Source: Mayamaea pseudoterrestris (lineage: Eukaryota; Bacillariophyta; Bacillariophyceae; Sellaphorales; Sellaphoraceae). From it: a stretch of 64,000 bases of DNA. The position numbers and the translations under genes are program-made. Shown one piece after another: positions 50,769 to 61,183 of the stretch. The stretch is from assembly GCA_027923505.1 (NCBI GenBank), contig BROI01000001.1, positions 962,501 to 1,026,500 of the forward strand, written 5' to 3'. Below the pieces are notes generated by a model, which was given only the letters and a program-made list of their open reading frames with translations, made no database searches and was not told where the DNA came from. Within the stretch, counting starts at the first letter, position 1. Each line of letters starts with the position of its first letter.

Positions 50769-52439
50769 ATGGTGCGGTCATCGATACATCACTTGATCGT
50801 GCTGCTTCATGCAGCGTCGGCGTTTGCTCCGCTGCGGCAGTCAGGAGGAGTGAGAATCACTCGACAAGCACATGCATCCCTCTCGAGTTCGCTCGCTGCA
50901 ACAACCAAGCAAGTTGATGTTCTCGTCGTTGGATCTGGTATATCGGGGAGTTCACTTGCCTTTAACCTATGGAAGCATCATGATAAGGACGTTCTGCTGG
51001 TAGAAAGCAATTCTGTCGTTGGCGGCAATTTAATTTCAAAATCGAATGACGAAGGATTTGTATGGGAGGAAGGTCCAAACAGTTTCCAGCCAACGCCCTA
51101 CATTAGTCGCCTTATTTATGAACTTGGACTGACAGACGACTTGGTCTTGGCAGACGGTTCGCTGCCGCGATTCGTGTACTGGAAAGGCGGAGGTGCGGGT
51201 GACAAGCTGGCCAATCTGCACGCGCTTCCGACCAATCTTCCAAAAGATTTGCTCGATTTTTTTCTCCTGACTTGGCCCGGCAAGATTCGAGCGGGTCTCG
51301 GTGCAATTGGTTTGATCGAGCCGGAACCGACGGATCGAGAGGAGTCCATTCGAGAATTTGTGACGCGACATTTAGGAAAGGAAACCTTTGAGCGAGTCAT
51401 TGATCCGTTTGTTAGCGGAGTGTACGCTGGAGATCCGGATGAATTGTCCATGAAGGCAGCTTTGAAAAAGATCCATCGACTGGAAGGACTCGGAGACTTT
51501 GGTCCTGGCTTGGTTTCAGGAGCAATTGCTCGATTCGCTGAGATTGCAGAAGAAAAGAAGAGCAATCCACCGGATCCAAAGTGGCCGACGTACCAGGGAG
51601 GTCAGTTGGGTAGTTTGCGAAAGGGCCTGATGGGAATGCCTGTCAAAATTGCAGAAGCTTTGGGGAAGGATCGTATTTGGACGAACTCGCCGGTCGACAA
51701 GATTGTCAAGAACAGTGACGGCACGTACAAAGTAACCATGACCAAGGATGGCGAGGAGACCATTGTTGAGGCTCGATCAGTTTGCCTTACAAGTCCTACG
51801 AGAGTGACATGCAAACTTGCCGCTGACTTGATTCCGGCGGCAGCCAAGTTGTCAGAAGTATACGCGCCACCTGTTGCTGCTGTGACCATGGGCTATCCGA
51901 GATCTTCGTTCAAGAAACTACCTGGAGGCACAGCGGAGAAGCCATTGGTCGGTTTTGGGCACTTGCTGCCTCGCGCCATGGGTGTGCGATCGCTTGGAAC
52001 AATATGGAGTTCTAGTCTTTTTCCTGGCCGAGCGCCGGAGGGTTGGGAGTTGCTTTTGACCTACATTGGCGGAGCACGAGATCGTGGAATTGCCGACATG
52101 ACGGAGGAGGAGATTTACCAACAAGTTGACAAAGATAATCACCACATTCTACTCAAAAATGATGCGCCTGCTGGAAAACGTATCGGCATGCGGGTATGGA
52201 AGTTTGCTATTCCGCAATACCGAAAGGGCCATCTTGACATCTTGGCGGCTCTGGAGGAGGATGAAGCTAAATGTCCAGGGTTCTTTGTTGGCGGCAACTA
52301 CCGGTCGGGTGTTGCTTTTGGTGATTGTGTTCAGTTTGGCTGGCAAGAGGCTGAGCGAGTCGTAAAGTACTTGGAGTCTGCACCCCCTCTTTCAATAACG
52401 AACGCTACGACAAAGGCGCAACCAGCAGCAGCTGCATAA
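50769..52439 (+). CDS. PPOX: Protoporphyrinogen IX oxidase, plastid-targeted
   Basis: 556 residues in one exon from ATG 50769. This start places a signal peptide directly before the exact motif ASAFAP at residues 16-21, the hallmark of plastid import in diatoms. The FAD-binding Rossmann motif GSGISG is at 55-60 with the acidic strand end at E79. WEEGPNSFQP, FVTRHLGKETFERVIDPFVSGVYAGDP, the YQGGQLGSLRKGLMGMP block and the C-terminal FVGGNYRSGVAFGDCVQFG dinucleotide-binding end complete the HemG/HemY-type oxidase. It oxidises protoporphyrinogen IX to protoporphyrin IX, the last step shared by heme and chlorophyll synthesis. Longer upstream starts would bury the targeting signal, so they are unlikely. 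Confidence 0.96.
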   Translation: MVRSSIHHLIVLLHAASAFAPLRQSGGVRITRQAHASLSSSLAATTKQVDVLVVGSGISGSSLAFNLWKHHDKDVLLVESNSVVGGNLISKSNDEGFVWEEGPNSFQPTPYISRLIYELGLTDDLVLADGSLPRFVYWKGGGAGDKLANLHALPTNLPKDLLDFFLLTWPGKIRAGLGAIGLIEPEPTDREESIREFVTRHLGKETFERVIDPFVSGVYAGDPDELSMKAALKKIHRLEGLGDFGPGLVSGAIARFAEIAEEKKSNPPDPKWPTYQGGQLGSLRKGLMGMPVKIAEALGKDRIWTNSPVDKIVKNSDGTYKVTMTKDGEETIVEARSVCLTSPTRVTCKLAADLIPAAAKLSEVYAPPVAAVTMGYPRSSFKKLPGGTAEKPLVGFGHLLPRAMGVRSLGTIWSSSLFPGRAPEGWELLLTYIGGARDRGIADMTEEEIYQQVDKDNHHILLKNDAPAGKRIGMRVWKFAIPQYRKGHLDILAALEEDEAKCPGFFVGGNYRSGVAFGDCVQFGWQEAERVVKYLESAPPLSITNATTKAQPAAAA

Positions 52440-52661
52440 ATTAGTAGTCAAGTTACTACGACTCTAGTCCAGGGATTGAATACAATATTATGAAAGCGCT
52501 TGATTGTAATGGATGCTGTTGAGGTGCACCATCGTGGAAGCGTAATCATATCAAGTCGTATCGGATCGAGGTATGTCAGCAGATGCACCTCGCAGCGTGG
52601 ATCTGTAACGTGGCTTCATTGTGGCGGTGGTAATTTGCAACTTCATATAATCTTGTTGAGT

Positions 52662-53607
52662 ATGTCTCTTAGATCCAATCAACTAATCGCACTCGCTGCG
52701 GCTGTTGCGGCTGCTACGATTGCCGCGGTGGGCATTGGTGTGGCGCTTGCTCCATCAAGACAGGCTAGCTCCGGGACCTCAAGCCTCAACAGTGTCAGTG
52801 TCGATGATGACCTTCATATAGATCCATCCGATGTTCCTTCCTTCACGCCTTCATTTCACCCGACGTTTGTTCCCAGTCCCGCGCCATCAGTGCAGCCAAC
52901 AAACCTCCCGTCAGCGATCCCTTCCATGTGGCCGACCACTACACCTCCCGCGCCAAGTGACGCCCCAAGCTCTTCTCCCACCCGTCAGCCGATTGATCCA
53001 AACTTTTATTTCCGCCTTCGGATGCACTGGGAGCTCGAGTACATGTGGCAAGAAGGTAAGCCGAAGAAATTGATTAATTTATATTGTCACGTTGCTGTCA
53101 GCGGTTCAGTTCGTTGACTGACATTTATTCCAACCTACAGAAACCACGGAACGACAATGGTGCTTGGCATGTGTCCGCTGTGATCCCATTTCCACCACTG
53201 AGTTTGGTCCGCAAGATGGCTGCGTGGACGACGAACCGGATGTCGCGGACTGCTACGTGAATGACCAGTTATGGTTGAATAATTGTGGGGATAATGTTGG
53301 AAATGCAGAGTTTCGTATAGTACCAGGTGCGGACGTTGGCCTAGGAGACCAACTTCAAGTCAAAGATACAGACCTTTGCGTCGAGCTTACTGGCACTCGT
53401 CTGATGGTTCTCGGAATTTGCAACGCAACTGACACTGCCCAAAAGTGGACTGGTTTCGACTTGACCGCTCCCTTTGATTGGAGCCCAAGCGGTCGGGATG
53501 AGCAATGTGTCACTCAGCATCATCACCCAAAGGCGTACGAAGTTATCTATGCAGAAACTTGCTATCTTGCTTGGTTATATAACACTGCGCTGTGGGAGGC
53601 TATTTGA
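52662..53607 (+). CDS. PS-rich type II membrane protein with a ricin-B-like tail
   Basis: Two exons, 52662-53055 and 53141-53607 (intron 85 bases, GTAAGC...CTACAG), give 286 residues. A short N terminus and an Ala/Val membrane helix at about 7-31 (signal anchor or uncleaved signal) precede a segment of PS and PT repeats (VPSFTPSFHPTFVPSPAPS), common in diatom surface proteins. The C-terminal domain has eight or more cysteines. It also contains LCVELTGTRLMVLGICNAT...QKW, which resembles one repeat of a ricin-B beta-trefoil with its closing QxW. This suggests carbohydrate binding at the cell surface or in the secretory system. Only one clear QxW unit is visible, so the fold is inferred. Confidence 0.75.
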
Positions 53608-53795
53608 AAAGGTAAAGACATTCAAAATATTGATTTATTATTATGCACAAACCGTTTTTAAAAAGCCATTTACCTGTGCCGCAAGTCATGAACGACAAAG
53701 AGCAGCCAAGCGACAGCACTTGTAAGATGCAGTCGTCGACAACCAGTCTGAGCTTACCGTCGGCGCAGATGACTTTTGCTTCATCATAATCGTCA

Positions 53796-54839
53796 TCACT
53801 TTCGCAACGAATAGTCACCCCGTAGCGTTCGCTCCTTCAAATCGGCATCTAATTTCCACGCGTTACTTTCCACTCCGTTCCATTTGTAGATTGCATGCTC
53901 CATTCTCCGAAAAAAGCCCGACTCGTCCAACACGTCATTGCAAGCACCACTCACAATGCAGTAGTTGCCTTCGTACGGAGCCAGGTGATGCTGCGCATGC
54001 GGCACGCGACCAACGGTTACCCCAGCCTCCTGCAACCAATTGACCCAACTTGGTACTTCACTCTTGCGCTGGTGGCTCCACTTGTGAAGCTCTTGCGACA
54101 TTATTTCCAGTACGCAAAAGACTGTCAGGAACCAAACTGCTGCTGGAAACCTGTCATTGAGTAGCAAATACAAGGCACCCATGCTGACTGGACCGAAAGG
54201 TATGCATAGTTTGTATACATTGTTGCAGAAACCTCGCTCACAAATGGTCCATGGGGCCGAGTGATGACCCTGAAAGGCGGCAATCATGCTGCCCATGACT
54301 GGCGTCTTGCCATTGCCGTAGTTGTCGACGCTCCAGTGAAAGACACCCGAACCAAAGTCGGCAAACAGCCAGCTTGCTACTGTCAATAGTAACGTGTATA
54401 GTACAGTCAGTGTAACGTTACTGTCGTGTAGTTGCAGCATGTGAGCAAAGGCGCTGGATGCAAAGAAGGCGTGACATGCAAAGGTTGCCTGCACCATGGC
54501 GACTTGGTACGGCTTTGTTTCGAGTGAATCGTCTTCAACCACCAAACTGGCGACTCGTCCCTTTGGTCGCTCCAATCCGGAGCCTTCTAGACCAAAGACG
54601 AAACCGTCGTCTGTCCATGATTTTGCGTTGGTGGGAATGGATTGCTGATTCGCGTCGTTACAAGTAGATGGTTCAAGAGAGGATGATGAAGCTGAAGATG
54701 ATGACGCAGCCTCATCAATGGCAATTGCAAACAATGGTTGTATTACTTGTCGTTGCCGATGCTTGAATATAGCAGTAGGTGTGAATGCATTGGAAGGAAT
54801 GACAGCAAGTGCTGCTAGAGTAGTGAGCGCGAATCTCAT
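53796..54839 (-). CDS. FAD4/Kua-type lipid desaturase, plastid-targeted
   Basis: 347 residues in one exon. The start at 54837-54839 gives a signal peptide ending SNAFTP (16-21), a plastid import motif; an ATG 13 codons upstream would spoil it. The lipid desaturase domain (PF10520 type) fills about 120-330: two membrane stretches, FHWSVDNYG, QGHHSAPWTI, then EIMSQELHKWSH and VPHAQHHLAPYEGNYCIVSG. These His residues form the di-iron site expected for the family. Plant FAD4 makes the trans-3-hexadecenoic acid of phosphatidylglycerol in the chloroplast, and TMEM189 homologues make plasmalogens. The plastid signal favours an FAD4-like role. The pairing with PPOX nearby is probably chance. Confidence 0.9.
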   Translation of the reverse strand: MRFALTTLAALAVIPSNAFTPTAIFKHRQRQVIQPLFAIAIDEAASSSSASSSSLEPSTCNDANQQSIPTNAKSWTDDGFVFGLEGSGLERPKGRVASLVVEDDSLETKPYQVAMVQATFACHAFFASSAFAHMLQLHDSNVTLTVLYTLLLTVASWLFADFGSGVFHWSVDNYGNGKTPVMGSMIAAFQGHHSAPWTICERGFCNNVYKLCIPFGPVSMGALYLLLNDRFPAAVWFLTVFCVLEIMSQELHKWSHQRKSEVPSWVNWLQEAGVTVGRVPHAQHHLAPYEGNYCIVSGACNDVLDESGFFRRMEHAIYKWNGVESNAWKLDADLKERTLRGDYSLRK

Positions 54840-55226
54840 GTTGCTGGTTGTACCGGTATGTGATCGAAGGCACCTCATCGATTAGAAGTAGAAACGTGAT
54901 TTGGACAGTTATGATTGCACTGCACCTTTTCTATTGATCAAGACTGCGTGGCCCTTTCTTCTCGCGTCGTGGTGTTGATGCAAGATGCAAGTTGACGACG
55001 GGCATCGTCATCGTCGGGTGGTTCTTTTTCGCCTTGGAATGAGTCAGCCGAAATTCTCAAAACGTCATCTCGTCTCACTCGTAGCGGTATTCACTGCGAT
55101 GACATTCAACTACGTACAATACGTACTACACGTAGCATTCATAACGACTCTGCTCAGATTTACTCGAACTTGACTACGAGTATAGCTGAACTAAGGCAAC
55201 TATAACAAGATTCAATAACAGGTCAC
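54840..55226. other. Intergenic
   Basis: About 390 bases between two minus-strand genes; no gene seen. Confidence 0.5.
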
Positions 55227-56400
55227 TCATTCATCCAGATCCACAGGTTCGATCAAAAGCTCCGAAAAGGACTTGAGCTTCTCGACACCACGAACTTCGT
55301 AATCAAGCAAGGGCATGAGCACCACGTGAAAGTCATCACCATAGAGGTCAAAGCACTGGCCAATATACTTGTCTTGCATGCGCTTGCGCGCCAGCATCTT
55401 GGTGCAGATCTCTTGGGCTTCCGACGGAAGTGATTTGCCGTTTGCCTCGTACCACTCGGATAATTCTTCGGCGTCCTTTTCCGGAAAAAGGACTTGGTTG
55501 ACAACAATGTTGTGTGAGTCAATGCCATACTTTGATAGCTCCTGCACCAGTCTCTCCGTTTCGTATATGGACAAGAACTCTGGAATGCAGACGCAAACAA
55601 ACGTCGTCTTGGCTGGATCGCGGAACGCTTGGTTGACCTTGTTAATGACGGCGCGCGTCTCCTCCAATTTTCCAAGCAGCTGCTCCTGCGCTTGTGCAGG
55701 ATTGTTTCCTCCGCTTAACAGGGCAGTTGCCTGGCCAATCAAGCCACCGAACCTATCCTTGAGCTCCCATACCTTGGCAAACGCCTTCTCCAAGATGGTC
55801 GGGAAGGACAAGAGACGAAGCGTATGACCTGTCGGGGCAGTGTCGAAAACAACAACGTCGAAATCAAGTTGCTGCACCTGCTTCATGAGCTCACTGAAAC
55901 TCATAGCTTCGTCAATGCCCGGAATGCTGTTTTGCAAGTCGTTGAACATTTGTCCAAATATATCATTCTCTTCGTCAGCGTCTGCTTCAATCTGAGACTG
56001 CGTCTCCTGTGACGGATCAATCTCCATGGCGGAAAGGTTGTCAAATCCGTTGATCGGCGTCGGTTCGCGGCCAATCTTTTGGCAAAAGGCGTCGGACAGA
56101 TTGTGTGCAGGGTCTGTTGACACAAGGAGGACCTGGATGGAAAAAATGTTAGATTAGAAACATTAAACCACCTAGAGTAGCAAAACCTTTTTTCCCGATG
56201 CATTGATCGCGCTGTGAGCTTACATTCTTCCTCGACTTGGCGAGCTGCGCTGCTAGGCAACATGAAGACGTCGTCTTTCCCACGCCTCCCTTTCCACCGA
56301 CAAAAATCCACTGCAATGTCGTTTGGTCAATGATGTTCTTAAGACTTGGATCCAAAAAATCCGCATCGTCAAACTCGTCCTTGTTGCTGCTGCTTGCCAT
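55227..56400 (-). CDS. GET3: GET3/ArsA-type ATPase
   Basis: Two exons, 56400-56224 and 56132-55227, joined in phase 0 (intron 91 bases, GTAAGC...ATCCAG), give 360 residues. The deviant P-loop [10 protein letters not shown] is at 35-44, switch I is [12 protein letters not shown], switch II is [15 protein letters not shown], and the methionine- and helix-rich client-binding insert follows. The A-loop NQVLFPE and the [10 protein letters not shown]-like end are present. GET3 (TRC40) delivers tail-anchored proteins to the ER membrane. The zinc CxxC that joins the dimer in animal and yeast GET3 appears as C-T-K-M here, preceded by about ten extra residues. No targeting peptide is seen, so a cytosolic site is likely. 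The GT donor lies between the P-loop and switch I. Confidence 0.93.
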
Positions 56401-56876
56401 GGTTTCTAATGCTGCTGTATTTATACCAAACTGCGCGAAAAGGAAATGAAAGGCAACGGTGAATGTCGTTCGATGTGGCTCGTAATCTTCCAAACGTCTC
56501 CTCTTGACGACGGATGCACTACAGGGCTACAGGGGTCGCGCAACCGCTTGATCACGGCTGGCCCAGCAGCGATAGTCACGATAAACTTCCCGTATAATAA
56601 TACGTATTCTTCAATAAACTCCTTTTTGCTTACATTACACCACAAGCTACTCCTCATGTACGTACACCCACGACAGGAAGGAACGACGACGATTTTGCAA
56701 TGAGGTGCTTTCGCGACGACGACGCGCTGATCCGCACCACACGTTCCGGTGTGAAAACTCGCCCCTAAAAATTAGTGGTTCTCTACAGCAAGTTGCGGGG
56801 GCACCATGCTGGGCAATGCTGGGCATGAAGGTTATCTTACCAGGCAGCACTCTTTTGACTCACCATTCCAGTAGAC
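56401..56876. other. Divergent promoter region, GET3 / BUD13
   Basis: About 475 bases with no supported gene. Confidence 0.5.
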
Positions 56877-58265
56877 ATGCCGTCCAGCAGCAATAAGCTC
56901 GCCTATCTTTCTAGCAAGTATTTGGAGGATCCGAAGCAAAAGAAGAAGAAAAAGAAACACAAGAAGGGTTCCCGTCGTCGTCATGACAATGATGACGACT
57001 CGAATGACACGAACCATGATTTTGAAATCGCTTTTTTGAATGAGCCAGAGGAGCCAGACGACTTTGGAGATGACTACGAGGAGGAAGGTCCCGTCGTCGT
57101 TGATACGAGCGAGATTGCAAATACTCTTCCAACGGCAGCAGGACCAGTGCAAACTACAAGCAGCAATCCGCCTTTTCGCCGGCAGCGACATGACTCGTCA
57201 GATTCGGATCAGTCTGCAATTGTTCAAAAGCAACCTTCTACCATGGCAAAGCGACGGCAGCGACATGACTCGGATTCGGATCAAGCGGAGAGCAATCAAG
57301 GTGCAGTTCACAAACGACAACGTCACGACTCGTCCTCGGATGAAGGCGACGTAAACAGTGGCAATATACAACGTCGACGCTATGATTCCTCGAGTGACAA
57401 TGGAGAAGACGAAGACGATGAGAAGATTGTCGTTAATCAGCCTGCAAAGGCTCGCAAGCGCCATGATTCATTTTCGTCCGATGCGAGCGGAGAGAGGCGG
57501 TCGAAAAAGGCGCGTCGTCGCCATGATTCAAACTCGAGCAGCGAGGACCATTCCGAAGCAGCTCGCCGCGTTAGTCACAGCCGTCGTCAACGACACGACT
57601 CGGATGATTCAAGCGATGATAGCTCCAACGGTAAAAGCAACGATTCACGAGACCGCCTTTCGACGGGTCACAAGGCTGGTTTGCAAACATCCGACGATTT
57701 TGCCAAGCAGCAAGCCAAAACAATGAAGCGAACGAAGCGCGAAGCGCAAGCCACCGTTGACAAGCACGGCATGGGTGAAACTGTATATCGCGACAAGCAC
57801 GGTTGTCGGCAGACGCAGAGCGATGCATTGGATGCGCAACATGAGGCGCGCCGACTGGCGTTGCAGAAGCAGCAAGACCAACTCGCACTCAACATGGGAA
57901 CGAAGCAAAAGCAAGCACTACAGCAGCAACAAGAGGAAATTACAAAGTTGGCGTCGGCTGGTTTTGCTCGGCACGCTGACGATGATGAATTGGAGTCGTT
58001 GCGCAAGTCGGCGATTCGCGAGGGAGACCCAATGGCGCCGCAAGCCGCGCGGCAATCAAAAAAGCAATTTAGCGGTGGAGGCGGGCCAAGCAAGCGACTG
58101 TACTCGGGTCCGCCACCAAAGCCAAACCGCTTCAACATTCGACCAGGTTTCCGATGGGACGGCATTGATCGAGGCAATGGGTTTGAGGATAAACTGCTTG
58201 CGCGGCAGTACATGAAGCAGCATCAAGCCGAGCAGGCGCACATGTGGAGCACGAGGGACATGTAG
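56877..58265 (+). CDS. BUD13: BUD13 (CWC26), RES complex splicing factor
   Basis: 462 residues in one exon. The start LAYLSSKYLEDPKQKKKKKK is the usual BUD13 N terminus. A middle region holds about seven RHDS(D/S) repeats (residues 100-260), the phosphorylatable Arg/Asp/Ser repeats known from this protein. The conserved C-terminal domain runs from GETVYRDKHG through a coiled-coil Gln-rich helix to NRFNIRPGFRWDGIDRGNGFE and the end. BUD13 works with SNU17/RBMX2 and PML1 in the RES complex of the activated spliceosome and aids splicing of introns with weak donor sites. Confidence 0.95.
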   Translation: MPSSSNKLAYLSSKYLEDPKQKKKKKKHKKGSRRRHDNDDDSNDTNHDFEIAFLNEPEEPDDFGDDYEEEGPVVVDTSEIANTLPTAAGPVQTTSSNPPFRRQRHDSSDSDQSAIVQKQPSTMAKRRQRHDSDSDQAESNQGAVHKRQRHDSSSDEGDVNSGNIQRRRYDSSSDNGEDEDDEKIVVNQPAKARKRHDSFSSDASGERRSKKARRRHDSNSSSEDHSEAARRVSHSRRQRHDSDDSSDDSSNGKSNDSRDRLSTGHKAGLQTSDDFAKQQAKTMKRTKREAQATVDKHGMGETVYRDKHGCRQTQSDALDAQHEARRLALQKQQDQLALNMGTKQKQALQQQQEEITKLASAGFARHADDDELESLRKSAIREGDPMAPQAARQSKKQFSGGGGPSKRLYSGPPPKPNRFNIRPGFRWDGIDRGNGFEDKLLARQYMKQHQAEQAHMWSTRDM

Positions 58266-58431
58266 TTGGCAAGTCTTTCTGCATGAAACCCATAATTTGG
58301 ATAACTGCAATAATTAAGCAATACTCATTTAAATAGAGAGAAGTTATAGCGAACGTACTACTCTGAGATACCCAGCGAACATGCACAATCATTCATAATT
58401 TTCAATGCATTCAATCGACTTTCTGCCCACT

Positions 58432-59613
58432 TTACGTCTGTTCCCACTTTCCCGACTTGGCCGATTCGTAAATGGCAAGTGCAACACGCACATCGTCAGC
58501 TTCGTAAAGTACATTTTCATGAGCAATATCGTGACGTCCTTCCAGGCAGAGTCGATTGATATTGCTCCAAAGGTGGACAAAGCCGCGGTAGAACCAATCT
58601 TTGTGTGGCTGCCCGATGATCACTTTGCCATGCGGGTTCTCCTCGTTGTAGACGCGCAATCCGCCATCGCCATGAATCACAATCTCTCCATCCGTCCCAG
58701 TGATGCGGAAGTATGGGCACGAGTCGTGAGCCATGGGAGCGGTTGCCAGCATATTGCACGAAAACGTGCCCACGAGGCAGCCCGACCCCGAAGGCTGTGT
58801 CAAATATCCTTCCGTCTCGGCGGGAGCAAATTTGAGCAGGGCATGCGACAAAGTTTCTCCCTCCATCTCGAGATCCGGCGTCAATCCCGTGCGGGTGACG
58901 CCAAACACCTCGTCAATGCGGCCGAGCATTTCGCGCAACGGACGGATCCAATGAAGTCCACCATCAATGGTAATGCCACCTCCCATTTGTCCCTTTTGCG
59001 AACGCCAGCCCAAGCCTCCCGTAAGATCGTAGCTTCCCTTGGCCGTCTGATAGTAATAGGACGCAGCCGTAATGACATGGCCAATGGCTCCTTCCTTGAT
59101 CAATCGCTTCGCTTCATCCACCTCCTCAAAGTGTGGCGACTGCTCCGTGATAACCATCATCATCTTGTTGTTCGCCCACGCATCCTGCGAGGCCTGCACC
59201 AAGCTGTCGAGCGCCATGCGGGATGTTGCCATGGGTTTTTCCAACACCAACAGCTTGTCATGGCAGTGCGTCAAAACTTGGAGCGCCAATGGTTCATGCT
59301 GGTCGTGCGGGACAGCGAGAAAGACAATGTGAACGCGGTCCATGAGATCCTTGTCGGCGAGCAAATCCGCGACGGAGGAAAACTCGGCGAGCGACTCTTC
59401 GGGCGCTTCCGTTTCCTGAACGTTTTTCATGAGTTGTTTCGTCGCATCCAAGTCCTTGATTTCCTCGCGCTGTTCCGGGTCGGGGTCGACGATGGCGCGC
59501 AGAACGATGTTCGTCTGGTTCTCAGCAATGGCACGAAGGTGGCATGGCATGATCTTGCCGCATCCGACGACGGCTAGGCCCATGGACGAGTTGGGAGAGA
59601 TTGTAGATAGCAT
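58432..59613 (-). CDS. Gfo/Idh/MocA-family oxidoreductase
   Basis: 393 residues in one exon. The Rossmann motif GLAVVGCGKIMPCHLRAI is at residues 12-29, and the family's EKP motif with its catalytic lysine is in LLVLEKPMATS near 130. The C-terminal alpha/beta domain has GGGITIDGGLHWIRPLREMLG, where the second conserved acidic/His pair lies, and TDGEIVIHGDGGL. These enzymes oxidise or reduce sugars, inositols and related compounds with NAD(P); the substrate is unknown. No targeting signal. An in-frame ATG ten codons later (59583) would also give a complete protein. The + strand carries a long antisense frame over the gene, judged a shadow. Confidence 0.92.
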   Translation of the reverse strand: MLSTISPNSSMGLAVVGCGKIMPCHLRAIAENQTNIVLRAIVDPDPEQREEIKDLDATKQLMKNVQETEAPEESLAEFSSVADLLADKDLMDRVHIVFLAVPHDQHEPLALQVLTHCHDKLLVLEKPMATSRMALDSLVQASQDAWANNKMMMVITEQSPHFEEVDEAKRLIKEGAIGHVITAASYYYQTAKGSYDLTGGLGWRSQKGQMGGGITIDGGLHWIRPLREMLGRIDEVFGVTRTGLTPDLEMEGETLSHALLKFAPAETEGYLTQPSGSGCLVGTFSCNMLATAPMAHDSCPYFRITGTDGEIVIHGDGGLRVYNEENPHGKVIIGQPHKDWFYRGFVHLWSNINRLCLEGRHDIAHENVLYEADDVRVALAIYESAKSGKWEQT

Positions 59614-60037
59614 ATTTCAAGATAAAGTAGGCGGCAATGATGCAGTGCAGATGGTTGTGCAGTTTTGTTTTATTTTGCTCAGCCAATTGCCGCAGGTTCT
59701 CTTGATACTTTGCGAAGGTTCGCTATGGCCACTTTAAGTCTCGACGAACATTGTTGGATACTCACAGTGCATCTCGAGAACTGCAAAATCATTCCGACTC
59801 AGTCTTCTCACTCATAAAATGCTAAATAATCCTAGGTGATCACCAAAACACAGTACTAATGATGAGTGGCGAGAAAGTGGAAATATAATTGACCTAACGC
59901 CAGGGATCGTATTGAATGTCGCTAGCAATCCGAGAAAAGGAGAATACCGCCAAGGGCAATTTGAGTCACTAACAGTTGTATGAACAAAATTATGCATCAT
60001 TGTGAGCATTAGCATGCTCCAATGCTTGCTTTGCTTG
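59614..60037. other. Intergenic
   Basis: About 420 bases between two minus-strand genes. No gene or repeat seen. Confidence 0.5.
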
Positions 60038-60925
60038 TCATCCTTGAAAAAATAGTGGCTGCTGCAGTATCGCTTGCATGCGCATGGCGTTGAATTGCAA
60101 CTGAGCCACGACAAAGTCCATTGCCAGTAAATTGTGCTTTAACGAGGAACGCCTCGACAAGTTGCTACTCAAAAATGAAACCAATCGCTCGCATCCAATA
60201 ATGCTAATTTCGCCAGATCGCTCTAAATCGGCCGTCGCCAAGATCAAGTCCTTGCATCCGCGTGCATCTACAATGACATTGACAGCAGCATTCTTCCAGT
60301 CCACGTCAACAGTATGTAAAGGTAAATGTCCAAAATTGGTGATATTCGTCCCGGAAGCATTCAGGTGAAAATTGTTTTGATGCTCGTGCGGATATAATAG
60401 ATTGGTAAGAAGAATGACGAGTGGAACCGCGAGAACATAGCTGGAATGTTGCGTTGCTGTGAGTACGACTCGGGCAAGCACGGCTTCAGCCATGGCGGGT
60501 CGCAGCATGGACTTGTCATGAGCAGCCGTCTTTAGTACTGAAAACAACTTCTTCATTAACATTGTGTTCATGGAATAGTATTGCATGTACTCGTTAAGCT
60601 CTTGGAACAATCCATTGACTCGTCGCGTCACGCGACTTCCAGTCATCGCATCAAAAGTTTCGCCAATTAGATCAAGCCTCTCGTCAATTCGAATAGCCAG
60701 CAAATCCTTGTAGTAGCCGACAATCATTCGAGAAAGTCCCTGCTCGCGTAGCAGGCGATTCGTGCATAGCATGGTTGCTTCTAAATTCTGCAAAACGTGG
60801 ATTGCATCGTTGTCAGGTGTGCTAGCAGGAAGCAGCGGCTGGCGACGACGCGACGTGGCATGCTTTTTGGTTTTCTTGCTCGGCGTTTCGTGCTGCAAGT
60901 CTGTCTTATTCTTTCGTAACGACAT
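60038..60925 (-). CDS. Hypothetical helical protein, 295 residues
   Basis: The start is taken at MSLRKNK (60923-60925), 29 codons inside the open frame. The first 35 residues are basic (KKTKKHATSRRRQP) and look like a nuclear localisation signal. The rest is a continuous helical domain with leucine-rich segments and one stretch near 190-205 (VLAVPLVILLTNLLYP) that could be a buried or membrane helix. No family recognised. It is divergent from the STK19-like gene with 258 bases between starts. Confidence 0.7.
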   Translation of the reverse strand: MSLRKNKTDLQHETPSKKTKKHATSRRRQPLLPASTPDNDAIHVLQNLEATMLCTNRLLREQGLSRMIVGYYKDLLAIRIDERLDLIGETFDAMTGSRVTRRVNGLFQELNEYMQYYSMNTMLMKKLFSVLKTAAHDKSMLRPAMAEAVLARVVLTATQHSSYVLAVPLVILLTNLLYPHEHQNNFHLNASGTNITNFGHLPLHTVDVDWKNAAVNVIVDARGCKDLILATADLERSGEISIIGCERLVSFLSSNLSRRSSLKHNLLAMDFVVAQLQFNAMRMQAILQQPLFFQG

Positions 60926-61183
60926 GGTGATGATGTAGTCAATGCTACAGGTACATGCGGTGGCAGAAGAGCGGCAAGCAGTTCGATGATGCTGGGGACG
61001 CCGGCGTTCCATGGCCTTCGCTGGATGGATTCGAGCTAATCGGTCATGAATCTGATTGGTTGTCAGGTCATGAAAACGAATTGTTGAAAACTGGTGCGAC
61101 TAACACGACTGACAGCAGTGGAGCGACGATGGACGGCAATCACTCAAATCACTCAAACATTGGCGGAGTGAGCGAAACTGATA
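60926..61183. other. Short divergent region with an overlapping frame
   Basis: A + strand frame at 60955-61209 (84 codons) precedes the STK19-like start in another phase. It may be leader sequence or an unrecognised first exon. Confidence 0.35.

Noticed and set aside
50769-54839. PPOX, lectin-like and FAD4-like genes as a plastid gene cluster
   Set aside because: Only two of the three are plastid-targeted, strands differ and no shared regulation is visible. Chance proximity is the simpler reading.
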